From IMG/VR virus record IMGVR_UViG_3300035388_000078, positions 1 through 59,088 of that record: DNA of 59,088 nucleotides; one strand, given 5' to 3'. Positions 12,401 through 20,209 of the stretch are shown piece by piece. A model generated the notes under the pieces. The model searched no databases. It was not told where the DNA came from and worked only from the letters and a program-made list of their open reading frames with translations. Origin of the DNA: a virus. The first letter of the stretch is position 1; every line of letters starts with the position of its first letter. A program made the position numbers and the translations under genes.

Positions 12401-15400
12401 TCTGATACCAACAAGGGCTTTTATCTGGGACTCACGCTTTGATGTTTCTTTTGCGCTTTTTACAGAGTATTTGTGGGCATCATCTAATTTAGCAAGACGT
12501 TCACCCCGCACCACATACAAACCACCATCTTTTGTAGTGGTGATACTGTTTTGTCTTTCTTCGGTGTTATTGCTAATATACTGGATGTTATCGGTTTTAT
12601 TTCGTTTGGTCATTATATCGGCGGGGATTCTTTCGGATAGGGCATTTAAGACACCTTCATACCCATTTTTTCTTTCAACGATCATCCCTTCACGGCCCTG
12701 GGTGGTACCATGGCCAACGGTCATATTACCAAGGACATTTTCCGGTTTATGACCCCAATATTCATTTACTTTAATCACTCTCCCATCTGTTGCCTTTACT
12801 TCATTTCCCCGGGCATCTTTCATGGGAACCGATTCCATCCATGGAGCATGATGCTCTGCTTTGTTCTTCCCGTCATGTTTCTGGAAAACAAGAATATCAG
12901 CCACAACCGATGTGCCAGCATATTTTTTAAAGGCACCCATGGGCATACGATATGCCGCAACAAGAGTACCTCTTTTTTCCATCTGGCGCCGGGCAACTTT
13001 CCCTATTTTATCCATGGTCCCTGAACTGGTGATACCTATTACAAAACCACCATCCCGGACCTGATCCAAAGCTTTAACGAAAAAGTAATCATGGAGGGTT
13101 AGCCGATGTTTGTTATATCGCCTGTCTGCTGGTGATTCTGCTGCAAAAGGCCAGTTACCGATGACAAGATCATAAAAGCCGTCTGCAGTCTTGCTTTTTT
13201 CATATCCCATTTGCTGGACGTTGGTATCGGGATAAAGCATCTTGGCCATTTCCGCCGTGGTTTCGTCAAGCTCGATGCCGGTCAATTCACTGGTGACTTT
13301 CAAGTCTTTAGGCATTAATCCATAGAAATTACCTATACCCATGGAAGGTTCAAGCACCCTACCCCCCTTGAATCCCAATCTCTTTACGATATCCCACATG
13401 GCGGTTACAGTTGGTGGGTCTGTGTAGTGGGCATTGATGATAGAAGCCTGGGCAGATTTCCAGGCGGATTCTCCTAAGTGATCCCGGAGCCAATCATTTT
13501 CTTTCTGCCATCCTTCCTTGTATATAGGATTGCCCCAAAAACCCTTGAACATTTCTTGACCAAAAGAACCCCATCCAATATATGCAGCAATGGCGTCACG
13601 TTCCTCTGCTGTAGGGTTTCGCGCCTCATTCATAACCTTGTTAAAGGTTTCTATGGCTTTTTTATTTCTTTTGAATCTTACTTTAGGAGTGCCGCCTACT
13701 AATTTTTCAGGGTCATCAATGTGATAATTGCCTAACCCATCTCGTTCTCTTCTTCCGGATCCATTATCAACCAATCCTGTTCCGCCATCATCCGAGCGTC
13801 CGATCTCGGTATTCCCGCTTCCCTGTTCTTGTCCATTGCCTCCTGAGCCTTGCAAGCCAGAACGTAGGCCGTCTGTTCCAATATCCCCAGGTCCGTCAGG
13901 TTCTTGTACATCTTCGGGCGGCTGTCCTTCCAACAAGTCAACATCATTGTTATGTAAGGGTGTTTCATCCCCGGCCAGATCTCCGTTTCGTCCTCCTGGA
14001 ATCGTTTCGTCTGTTCCAGTACCCAGGTCTTGTACGTCTGATCCTCTTTCGATATCGGCATTGGCCTTTTCCTTTTCAATGGATTGAATTTCATCATATT
14101 CTTTAACAAGAGAATCGTCAATAACCATGTCATTTTCAACGAACTTTGCAAAGTATGGCCTACCCTTTGGGCTCAAGCCCTGGACAACCATTTTAGCGAA
14201 CTCGGCAGCATCTTTACCGGCCATCAATACTTCATTCAACATTTCTTGAAGCATGGGCTTGAGTTCGGCATAAAGATTTTCATCTGTTTTTTCAGTAGAA
14301 AAGCTGCCACGCTCACCCAATTTTTTATTCATTCTTTTTAAAAGGTCCGCAGCATTTGACATATGCTGCTTTGCATCCACAAGTTTTTGCTTGGATGTTA
14401 CTTTTTTGGCTTCTTTGTCAAATTCTGCAAGAAGGTTCGCCGGGTCAAATCCTTTGGGGATCTTGTCCGTTTTCGATTCGGCTCCCTGTTTAGGAGTTGA
14501 ACCATGGTCCGGTTTTTTCTCAACCAAGGGCCTTGTAAAGCCTTCCAATTCTTCCGCCGTCAAGAATTCATCTTCCCCGGCATCATACAATGCCTTTGGA
14601 GTTTTATATCTTTGCGGGGATGTGCTGGAATGGCCGCTTGAATGGTCTATCTTTCTAACCCAAGGAACGTCCTTGTCGATATAAAGCACCTTCCCGTCAC
14701 TATTTTTGCCTACATTTTTAAACCGGGTTTCTACTTCGGATTCCTTAGACTCCCCACTTTCCACAATTTTAGGAGTTTTTTCGTCAGATTTGACGGAATC
14801 AGCGGATAAGGCCCCAGGGGAAGAAGCAGTCAGATCCTTTCCACTGACAATTGTTTTCTTGCCCCCATCGACCTGGACCCGATATCCCAAGGACTTATGT
14901 TTCCCCAAGATTTTACCGGTCATGGGCTTTCCCTTTTTGGTTTTCCAGGAGACGCCCTGGCCATCTTCAAAGGTAGTAATGTCATTTTTCCCGAAATCCG
15001 TTGAATCCCCCGTTTTTTCGGTCCTTTTGTCCGTGTCCGGATAAGAATTTTTATCACTTGTTTCTGTTATATTTTGGGAACCATTTTGGGAATTATTGGA
15101 GCCAGAAAATGAATTTCCTGTTTTAGAATTATCCGGGCTTACAGCCAACGGTTTCTTAGTCCGCTTTCCATCCTTCAACCAGGCCTTAAAATCATCCTGA
15201 CCCATTTCAGTAATCGCACCAAACCCGCCCCAGCCCTTTTCATAGTTCGACATATAAAGGTCTTTTGCTTCCTGCTCGAACTCCGTGCCCATCACAACCT
15301 TATGCTCATCAAAGCGGCCCGTTTCCGGGTCCACCTGGTCTACAACAAATATCTTGGGGCTTGTCTCGGTACCAGCTTTTACAACAACATCCACCTGGTC

Positions 15401-17545
15401 TCCATCTTTGCCCATGGTCCTATTGAAGTACCCATAATGCCCGGTCATGGTGGATTCCCATTCTTTCCCCAACTTGTCCTTTCCTTTCCGGGTAGATCCG
15501 TCTGGGTTCTCAATGGAGATATTCAAGCCGTCAATTTTGATATGGGATTTTTTATAATTGCCGGCCTCTTTCTGAGCGTCTGAAGGATCAGTATTGACCT
15601 TATCTGGTTCAACCTCATGCTCAGGAACTGGCGAATCCTGTAAGACAGTTTCAGATTTAGAGTCAAAGACCGGTTTCATCCTGCCGTCAATATTTGCACC
15701 GGGAACATCTTGATTGCCACCGGGGGTATTTGTCATCCCGTTTTGAAATTTTCTTTGATCATGAACAGATTCGGATTCAAACTTAGCATCTGATACGTTT
15801 ATCCCATCATCATAATACACAGGATTGTTCGGCACCGATTGTGGTTGAGGCTTGAGCTTACCCTTATCAAGGTCAGCGAAAGGCAGATATTTTCCACCAT
15901 CATTATAATCCTGCATTCCACGTTGAGACTTTGGCATATCGGCGGGCATTGTTGGAATTTTACTTTCATCCGGACGGGTTTCCAAAGCGTTTTGGAAAGG
16001 TATAGACTGATCAATCCCCCTTCTTGAATCCTGGTGTTTTTGTAACGCCTGCGCTGCCTTTTCTCTCTTGAAAGTCTCTATCCCGGCCTGTTGCTCTACT
16101 TCTCCCTGGTTGTGTGTGGCAGGGGGGGCATAAAACTTTTTGGCCTTCGCTTTTACATACTGGCTTTCTGAATCGTTATCCGGATAAAGTTCTTCCACGG
16201 CTTCAAGGGAACCCACCTTTTTAATCAGGTTGTCTATAAAAGTCTCCCGTTTTACGTCCCGGGCAGGCACCGGCCCTTTCCCGTCTTCATAATCAAAGGG
16301 ATTTACATCTGCATACCGAGGATTGCCCCGTGTGTCTGTTTGGGGTAAAGTCTCCTGATCTTTTATCCCATGCTTAAATTGTTCTTTTCCTTGTTGGGTA
16401 AGGATTTCTTGTTCTTGTTTTTTCCAATATTGATTTTCAGTTTCGGCCTGGTCCCTCTTTCCCTCCGCTTCGGTCTTTTTCTTTTCTAAATCATGAATCC
16501 TTTGTTTCTGATCAGGACTTGGTTTCTTAAATTGCTTAAGGTTCTTAATTTTAGTATCCAAGGCATTAACGGTTGCACCCATGGCTGCACCAGTAAGCAA
16601 GCCCATAGCCGCCGCCTCATCAACCCCTTCGCTCAAAGGCCGGTTAAGGGCAGCATTCTGCCAAACCTGCTCCTGAACAGATTGGGGCAATTCTTCAAGA
16701 AGGCCCTCAGAAACCCCACCTTCAATAATCCGTCTGATTACGCCTTTCTCACTGATCTCGGACCCAATTTCTACCATCATGGTATCCGCATCGGCAAAAC
16801 CAAATTTTTTGGCTAATCGACCACCAACCATACCAAAGGCCCCGGTCCCGACACCTGATCCAGCAGCATAAAGAGACTGTTTTGCAGAAAGAAGTTTATT
16901 GTCTGTTTGTTGTCTGATTTGTTCAGCAGCAGATCCGGCAGCAGCGACACCTTCACCAACGGCACCAGCAACCCATGGAGCAAGCTTAAATCCTTTACCT
17001 GCAATCTTCCCGACCGCTCCCCCGGCGACCATCAAAGGTAAAGATTCAACAACGGCTTCAATAACAGTAGATGGATTTGTTATTATTTTACCGGTTTTCC
17101 CCCAAAATCCATTGGCATCCGATACACGTTTTTTTGCTGCTTTTTGTGCAGGGGACATCATGGCGTCTGCATTTTCCCCGGCCTTTTTAAAATCAAAGCC
17201 AAGGGTCTCATCAACAAATTTTCCGACATGCCCCGCTGTGGGAATATCCAATAATCCTACAGCCGATTCAGGAACCGCCATAAAACCCTTAGCAACCGCT
17301 ATACCCAAATCTTTGGCTGTCCCTGAGAAAGTCCGGCCAGGCGTTTCTTCTTGAATACCATGTGCCCGATCATACAAACCATCCAAATCATCCCCATTTT
17401 TTTTGGCCGGCATCCGATCATAAAGATCATCCAAAGGATCTTTATTCTTCTTGACAGGAAGATTTGGTGTCTTTTTTAAGGATCGTTGAAAGTCATCCTC
17501 TAAAATTTTTTGAAGGTGATTTTTTTCTATAGCATCGTTTTCCAT
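3449..17545 (-). CDS. giant polyvalent virion protein (methyltransferase / SNF2 helicase / peptidase)
   Basis: This 4,698-residue protein takes up 24% of the window. Visible parts, with rough positions: a Gly/Ala-rich hydrophobic segment (160-320); a charged coiled coil (335-390); an inorganic-pyrophosphatase-like polyvalent domain (665-800, with GHYGYFNRTMGKDGDQVDVV); an N6-adenine-type methyltransferase (EPSMGIGNF ~1400, DLVIGNWPF ~1463); an SF2/SNF2 helicase (HEVGTGKT ~2096, DEAH ~2272, QRNGRGHRQG ~2660); a phosphoribosyltransferase-like motif (VDDVVAQGGT ~3186); a zincin (GHELIHQL ~3426); and a hydrophobic, basic C-terminus (membrane-like segment 4430-4455). Polyvalent proteins of this kind (DarB and relatives) are packaged and injected to protect or prepare phage DNA. 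The NWPF variant of NPPF suggests a working or slightly diverged methylase. Its position among tail genes supports virion packaging. Confidence 0.9.
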   Translation of the reverse strand: MENDAIEKNHLQKILEDDFQRSLKKTPNLPVKKNKDPLDDLYDRMPAKKNGDDLDGLYDRAHGIQEETPGRTFSGTAKDLGIAVAKGFMAVPESAVGLLDIPTAGHVGKFVDETLGFDFKKAGENADAMMSPAQKAAKKRVSDANGFWGKTGKIITNPSTVIEAVVESLPLMVAGGAVGKIAGKGFKLAPWVAGAVGEGVAAAGSAAEQIRQQTDNKLLSAKQSLYAAGSGVGTGAFGMVGGRLAKKFGFADADTMMVEIGSEISEKGVIRRIIEGGVSEGLLEELPQSVQEQVWQNAALNRPLSEGVDEAAAMGLLTGAAMGATVNALDTKIKNLKQFKKPSPDQKQRIHDLEKKKTEAEGKRDQAETENQYWKKQEQEILTQQGKEQFKHGIKDQETLPQTDTRGNPRYADVNPFDYEDGKGPVPARDVKRETFIDNLIKKVGSLEAVEELYPDNDSESQYVKAKAKKFYAPPATHNQGEVEQQAGIETFKREKAAQALQKHQDSRRGIDQSIPFQNALETRPDESKIPTMPADMPKSQRGMQDYNDGGKYLPFADLDKGKLKPQPQSVPNNPVYYDDGINVSDAKFESESVHDQRKFQNGMTNTPGGNQDVPGANIDGRMKPVFDSKSETVLQDSPVPEHEVEPDKVNTDPSDAQKEAGNYKKSHIKIDGLNISIENPDGSTRKGKDKLGKEWESTMTGHYGYFNRTMGKDGDQVDVVVKAGTETSPKIFVVDQVDPETGRFDEHKVVMGTEFEQEAKDLYMSNYEKGWGGFGAITEMGQDDFKAWLKDGKRTKKPLAVSPDNSKTGNSFSGSNNSQNGSQNITETSDKNSYPDTDKRTEKTGDSTDFGKNDITTFEDGQGVSWKTKKGKPMTGKILGKHKSLGYRVQVDGGKKTIVSGKDLTASSPGALSADSVKSDEKTPKIVESGESKESEVETRFKNVGKNSDGKVLYIDKDVPWVRKIDHSSGHSSTSPQRYKTPKALYDAGEDEFLTAEELEGFTRPLVEKKPDHGSTPKQGAESKTDKIPKGFDPANLLAEFDKEAKKVTSKQKLVDAKQHMSNAADLLKRMNKKLGERGSFSTEKTDENLYAELKPMLQEMLNEVLMAGKDAAEFAKMVVQGLSPKGRPYFAKFVENDMVIDDSLVKEYDEIQSIEKEKANADIERGSDVQDLGTGTDETIPGGRNGDLAGDETPLHNNDVDLLEGQPPEDVQEPDGPGDIGTDGLRSGLQGSGGNGQEQGSGNTEIGRSDDGGTGLVDNGSGRRERDGLGNYHIDDPEKLVGGTPKVRFKRNKKAIETFNKVMNEARNPTAEERDAIAAYIGWGSFGQEMFKGFWGNPIYKEGWQKENDWLRDHLGESAWKSAQASIINAHYTDPPTVTAMWDIVKRLGFKGGRVLEPSMGIGNFYGLMPKDLKVTSELTGIELDETTAEMAKMLYPDTNVQQMGYEKSKTADGFYDLVIGNWPFAAESPADRRYNKHRLTLHDYFFVKALDQVRDGGFVIGITSSGTMDKIGKVARRQMEKRGTLVAAYRMPMGAFKKYAGTSVVADILVFQKHDGKNKAEHHAPWMESVPMKDARGNEVKATDGRVIKVNEYWGHKPENVLGNMTVGHGTTQGREGMIVERKNGYEGVLNALSERIPADIMTKRNKTDNIQYISNNTEERQNSITTTKDGGLYVVRGERLAKLDDAHKYSVKSAKETSKRESQIKALVGIRNKYGQLLDAERGGKSSAENLRKELNRQYQNFVLNHGSINESFALKIFDKANDPLFPAMAALENNTGNKKKPIYKPSLIFKESTQRAKKSIKNPSVSDAFVLARNDSARTVDVDAIAKMANTTPDAVKKELFEKDALFETPAGTFEVKDIYLSGNIREKLSDAEDAQERNGLDMKRNIESLKKVMPADIPYFSIETNLGATWIPANVYQQFIGETANLPPEITKTIKLKPSINGWIVKFDNASSIDSRDETRTLWSTPGAPFTRIVRAAFTGQSITIKARDEHGNDYTDIAASAKANEKVEAFREALQDWIWKDVDRRVSLEKHYNEIMNAWATPEYDGSFLSFDGMMLKMGEEEFNLRKHQVDAIWRGVANGRGLYAHEVGTGKTYTMGGIAIESRRYGLAKKPLILGHNANSASVASDIQEMYPGAKILYIDNLTPKTIDQKLYQIANDDWDAIVLPHSLLSRLTLSRETLDRLAAEEIEALEAEAIASAEEDGFDIAGILDDEDALRKVRGASTAKELVKQRNKIIANIERQAMAASKENAVLFEQLGIDMIIIDEAHEFKKPPISTRMKVKGLNTQTSDKAIALNFLTGYVKELNSGKGVHIFTGTPITNTLNEIYNHMRYTMSDEMEKADVLSWDAWFNTFASVESDVERTTKGDYESVSRLSGFHNVSELRRFAGQYMDIVFADDMPEFVPRETKSGKSLHDKDITEKEKDELLNGRVDTGKVVGRPYKKLLNEVAEMSPEQRNILAEIVERSNSFANASGKERREIMLSGDNRNPVIIETDAAKAGFDPRLYDKDLSDHPDNKINRCVTNVIGHYAEHELASQVIFMEKGYSDTAKRSAGKNDAGEKMTRTVDVFNAAKDLKDKLIAKGILAEEIALVTGKVSKKKRKEIADKVNSGEIRVVVGLTATLGTGVNMQENLRAMHHLDAPWMPGELEQRNGRGHRQGNRWNTVYEYRYITDNIDARRWQVLAKKQKMITDFLKAKDGLRSIQGDAVELGNSDLDDINASFSEAAGDARILIREKLKKDIKKLEKKQRTHDFGIVEAKDKIKDIGKRVLPEYKEKIAAFKSDMDHFASVVNDPYSITINGKKFTKRDKAGVKLEQVSIAAAMKDNKGQFVQGDWDEKKIGEYRGFDIMAERNSFWGVSYYLKRETDHKVKPSIGSIDHNMRSMGKLYESGLVQIEEKERALERFKEVAKEPFGQEATLKVKKEMLSQVEADLSANPDAPPSWLAQGAPIGTEIYYEGEKYEVEGHRKGDVGYYLMIKKGEAREVVSYLDVMDENNLQVYEPLEGDEPVKKSGAIGRGAAGFTQQKFDNADLPGSNKVKFSISSVKPWAENFPNIYGHTSTAALKRHPDYEKAKAGDAKSAARLVSDLIKVDRVKKLGEQFPDAEVVAVHAEEKSGKNAIPGMIADAIGHITGLRVDITIMQSYRAEHTQKGSADRMLSRAEFDGQVKKGLQYIIVDDVVAQGGTISELRHYIENNGGKVVAVSSLSYARGSGTVAIQTSTIGELKKRFSQNEFEKLLQEYNVSGTIESLTEREGKYLLKFKTLDSIRNKFFEEKQEGSPRVLYSLLQRESPDLGSDQSGQVDKPSETLKTKEQHGRNLAARRVASESDKSGSGKTARKKFQSLLGFRDKDGTTKLTYPIDKKSEQLRKIAKAFGKTLHFFISKNPEINRINGLTNPATGTEIFVNINSTDPLISIVGHELIHQLKANHPDLYEFLTYQIEVSDQNFNKYVATLTGSREGSFTSVSDQDVLYEEFIGDFAADQFQRIEFWQRFLNHNRTFTERIIDILQGILDKLKTLFPRAEHLVSNLQESQETLAFVMSEAVRMEKAGNEDVYSWDAKGQTSKQAPMFSTSENMDIPASEKKEAYGQIFSGMKKVFTNRKNKGPNFKEDIGVIENVFGLMSHYSEKIPALAKTFDELLKRPEWKFQKENELAKDGETAMVGILTDLQKENLPAYNELEGYLHNRDIDQIGNLVVSHTETGDVPIEGYENPNQKRTWKVLSEKNEKTGKRKILQSGFKSKTEARKWSIEHEVDNYINIEGREALKAFRTMTANLHDYYAESWEAIIKEYEERGLAVPEVVTETKAGESRINLKVALAQMGERSSYYFPRQRSNGDWKITATKKGEPTIIDYRDYKATADYFAGTLEKQGYTVDTPEKVGSMSEDVYASIRDILGVQAAVNQALAETKMEKKERDLKSEFRLDGKWQGKDYVVQNGGQYEWSSAVLGELGGEEYSHRGITDESWAPGFRFTNAPKDMHEIVSNALFASRGLETDVSFQIAQSLAKQLADQLHSRGSQARMISRSEAVGIDVPQGYKTDPAKAIAQAINSAAGGFAKKQVALNTSKAITGQHFTWAEFQKQHPDYDSLKDIEEEKQGLSENSKADDTRIAKIDQQIKEMQIEAAGVKNESEASKQDRLYRIGALYRERGIIQKWKDPAHVKTLNKQIVRLRGGMHKEYRAFIEDNMIDSKRQKRAHGDAVNAVENVLRNKEASDRVIDTFRGLASVWFLGGRLSSAAINLTSLGTTVPACMSSYGDIPMRQVARLLGVSCKAYSSFATGKGKISDKDRVVLEEINSRGWLAAQLNMETVNALKSGPAKKYSRMVELLMTPFKVTEEFNRGTTLLAAYKGIRQTDTSISHENALLKAKKVSDRAHGIYGIENQPALLRKGRGLNAARSMYIFQTFIHNYFTTLAYMVGNKEAKAATYMLLSPIIFGGAGASVLLVATKMIFKAMGEDDPEEKIYQIAEQLFGETGGDVARYGLPGLTGISLKGSLAPNLPDFDGPMDILGPIGGMGQNIYQGGVNLTRGNYLKGLEKITPSFIGSGIKGVRESTQGITTKSGDPVFFGNKQLKGDLKTGITRGLGFNPIKISKPREVQWNETTLKRQYTERKRKLYNRIIKHFAQPGKDRNASEWQNIIFDIKKFNARVYGNAIDRFVPPITERTIKNRIKRAFRPRKSERLRNTKRKREGVL

Positions 17546-17556
17546 GCAGAATACCT

Positions 17557-18243
17557 TTAATTATTGAATTGTTGCATAAGAAGATCCTGAAGGTTCCTCG
17601 GTGCAGATTTAAAAATTTGTTTCCATTCATCACGATTTTCAGCTTGATCAAGGAGTCCTTGAAAATGGCGAAGGGCCTCCCCAGAATTAATAGTATCCAT
17701 CTCCCTCAAAGCATCCATGGATCCAAAAGATTTTTCTGCGGTGAGTGATCCGGATTCACGATCCATGATGTCCAGGTACAAACTATCCCTTCGTTTTACA
17801 TCAAATTGATGCTGGCCTTCATTCAAAGCCCTACTTTTCAATCCAAAATCACGATTTGAATTAGACCGGTCATTCTTAAAGCGGTCTCTGTCAAGATTCA
17901 ATCGCCCCATATTTTGGCGAAGCTGCCCGTTATTCTGCTCTTCCCGAAGGTCAAGTTCCCGGCTGCGCAAGTTAATATCATCTCTGTGTTCCACTTTCCT
18001 AAAATCAAGGCGGTCGTGATCCATACCCCTTAGATGTTCGTTTTGATAATCCCTCTCTGAGGCTGTATCATTGTATTGGTATTGCTGACTTCTTAGCTTG
18101 TCTTGAGCCAATTCAAGATATTTATCCTGTCTTTTGGAATTTTCAAAATCCCTTTGTCTTTGATAGTCAGATGATCCCCAGCTACTGGATACTACACCGA
18201 CCCTGTTGGCGTTGGTTGGTCCCCGCCTCGCTATTCTAAGCAT
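17557..18243 (-). CDS. Arg/Asp-rich coiled-coil internal virion protein
   Basis: The 228-residue protein begins at an ATG with AGGAGG upstream. It is extremely rich in Arg, Asp, Gln and Ser, with long stretches such as ERDYQNEHLRGMDHDRLDFR that predict one long charged helix, and has almost no hydrophobic core. No family is recognised. It lies 11 bases upstream of the giant injected protein and directly after another coiled-coil protein, so a role as an internal core or ejection protein is likely. Its near-lack of Cys and aromatic residues fits a structural helix. Confidence 0.65.
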   Translation of the reverse strand: MLRIARRGPTNANRVGVVSSSWGSSDYQRQRDFENSKRQDKYLELAQDKLRSQQYQYNDTASERDYQNEHLRGMDHDRLDFRKVEHRDDINLRSRELDLREEQNNGQLRQNMGRLNLDRDRFKNDRSNSNRDFGLKSRALNEGQHQFDVKRRDSLYLDIMDRESGSLTAEKSFGSMDALREMDTINSGEALRHFQGLLDQAENRDEWKQIFKSAPRNLQDLLMQQFNN

Positions 18244-18257
18244 ATGTTTTTCCCTCC

Positions 18258-20165
18258 TTATTTATAATTATAATTATGGCTCACAGAGGTTGATGTTGAC
18301 GATGACGATGAAGTCGACTCTGACGTTGATCGGCTATATGAATCGTTTGCCGATATACCGGCAGAGGCATTGATCGCGTTCATGGCGCTGGCGGCAAGCT
18401 GTGCACCGGCATTCAGAACTCCCTTGGACGCCTCCACCTTTAAAGTATTGAGCGACGTATATCCTTGAATTGCAACTTGAGCTATTGTTTCAGATTGCTG
18501 AAGCTCTAATTTAGCCCGTTCTAATTGGGCACGGATATTTTCAATCGTAATTGAATTCTTAGATGCAGCCCCTTGGATTTTTGTTGCATAAACTTCAGAT
18601 TCAGTTTTATACAGACTGACATCAAAACCAGCTGCTTTAATTTGGGCATCTATCTCCTGCGCCCATGCGGAAATCTCCTGACCCCATTTGTCAATTTTCT
18701 GCTGGTTTGATTTGAGTACATTTTCAGAATCAAGTGCCTTGATCCTTGCCACTTCCAACTTTGCACTTACTTTAGATTCATATGCCTTGACGGATTCTGA
18801 ATATGAAAGGACGTTGTTTCTTTCTGCTTCGGTCTCGACCTTATATATTTCAGATTTTAAAGACTCAGCTTCAATTTTGGCCCTATAAATATCATTAGCA
18901 ATCTTGGCCTGTTCAATTTTTTGAGATTGGATGTCAGATTCAATACGGGCAGATTCCAATGTAAAATTATAAATTTTTGCTTTGGTTTCAATTATTGATG
19001 CCTGGTGACCAAAAATTTTATATAAGACTTCTTTATTTTCAAGAGAAAGCTTGGCTCCTTCCATCTCGATTCTATAAGAATCTATCCTGATTTTTTCTGC
19101 TTCAATCCTATCCTTGTAAGCCGTCACCCTGGTTTGATATTCGCTAAGCTTCAACTTCTGAAAGGCCACCATGGCATCATATATTCTGACACCGGCCTCG
19201 TTATTAATTTTTATGGATTCAAGGCTTCTGGCTTCGTTTGATACATAGAATTCCCGAAACATTTTTTCAATTGCAACGACCTGTTCGACAGAGAACTTAA
19301 TATTACCTTGTTCAAGTTCTGCCTGACTGATCATAATTTCCCAGCCGATCTGATCATTTTTCCGGGAAATCTCTTTGCCGACATCTGCTAATTTGGACGC
19401 AAATGCAATCGGGGGAAGGTCAAACCCACTTGACCCGTACATATCTTCTGTATTCCTATAAAGAATTTCATTTTCAACCCGTTGCCGCTCTTTCCCACGA
19501 TCATATATAGCTCTCTCAATATCGATATTCATTCCGGTTCCGCCGTTTTCAATGTCGTTTAATACTTTTTTAAGCAACGACAACATAACGTCAGAATTAT
19601 AAATCGATCCTTGATACACCTGAGAGGTAGGGATTGATATATCTTCAATTTGCGGGGCTTGAACCGAAAACGAAGGTATATTCAAAACAGGAGCTACAGG
19701 CATGACAATTTCCTGATCTTCAGGTGCTTGTGGAATAGTCAAGTCTGGAACATCTGGAAGTTGTATGGAACTTAAAAGAGGTACTCCCGGTGCCGAAGGA
19801 ATGTTTATAATAGGTTTCTCAATAGAATTGGGGGAATAGTTTTCTGGTTCTACCGGCAATGTCGCTATATTAATGCTGGGTATATCAGAAAGAACCGGGT
19901 CAGAAGGCGCATCTGTCAGTATCAAATGTTTTTCCAGCACAGAGCTAGGGATCTCCGGCATTGAAATCTCAGCAAAGCTACCATCTGGAATATCAATTTC
20001 AGGAATACTTCCACTCAACGGGATAGCAAACGAATCAGCAAGTGTTGCTAAATTTTGAGCGTATTGCCTGGCGATTTCAAAACTTGCATCAGCCTTCTGG
20101 CTTACCCCGTTAAACACCTGGACAGTGTAATTATCAGCACCCCAATCTGTATCAATCATAGACAT
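18258..20165 (-). CDS. Pro/Ile-repeat and coiled-coil virion protein
   Basis: The 635-residue protein has three distinct zones. Residues ~45-200 are a run of short units of the type PEIDIP, MPEIP, KPIINIP, LPDVPDLTIP, VLNIPSF, suggesting extended beta or polyproline spokes. Residues ~270-560 form a long coiled coil rich in Glu, Lys, Ile and Ala. The last ~30 residues are a Ser/Thr tract (SESTSSSSSTSTSVS). GGTGGTGA precedes the ATG. No known family is evident. Size, coiled coil and location between tail genes and the giant protein suggest an ejection or tail-needle-like component, but that is inference. Confidence 0.65.
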   Translation of the reverse strand: MSMIDTDWGADNYTVQVFNGVSQKADASFEIARQYAQNLATLADSFAIPLSGSIPEIDIPDGSFAEISMPEIPSSVLEKHLILTDAPSDPVLSDIPSINIATLPVEPENYSPNSIEKPIINIPSAPGVPLLSSIQLPDVPDLTIPQAPEDQEIVMPVAPVLNIPSFSVQAPQIEDISIPTSQVYQGSIYNSDVMLSLLKKVLNDIENGGTGMNIDIERAIYDRGKERQRVENEILYRNTEDMYGSSGFDLPPIAFASKLADVGKEISRKNDQIGWEIMISQAELEQGNIKFSVEQVVAIEKMFREFYVSNEARSLESIKINNEAGVRIYDAMVAFQKLKLSEYQTRVTAYKDRIEAEKIRIDSYRIEMEGAKLSLENKEVLYKIFGHQASIIETKAKIYNFTLESARIESDIQSQKIEQAKIANDIYRAKIEAESLKSEIYKVETEAERNNVLSYSESVKAYESKVSAKLEVARIKALDSENVLKSNQQKIDKWGQEISAWAQEIDAQIKAAGFDVSLYKTESEVYATKIQGAASKNSITIENIRAQLERAKLELQQSETIAQVAIQGYTSLNTLKVEASKGVLNAGAQLAASAMNAINASAGISANDSYSRSTSESTSSSSSTSTSVSHNYNYK

Positions 20166-20209
20166 TGAGTCACCACCCTTTCATTAATAATAAAAATTGC
20201 ACGTTTCAT

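Noticed and set aside
13732-14151. 139-codon ORF inside the giant gene in another frame
   Set aside because: The giant frame is continuous with clear domains on both sides; this is a compositional shadow.
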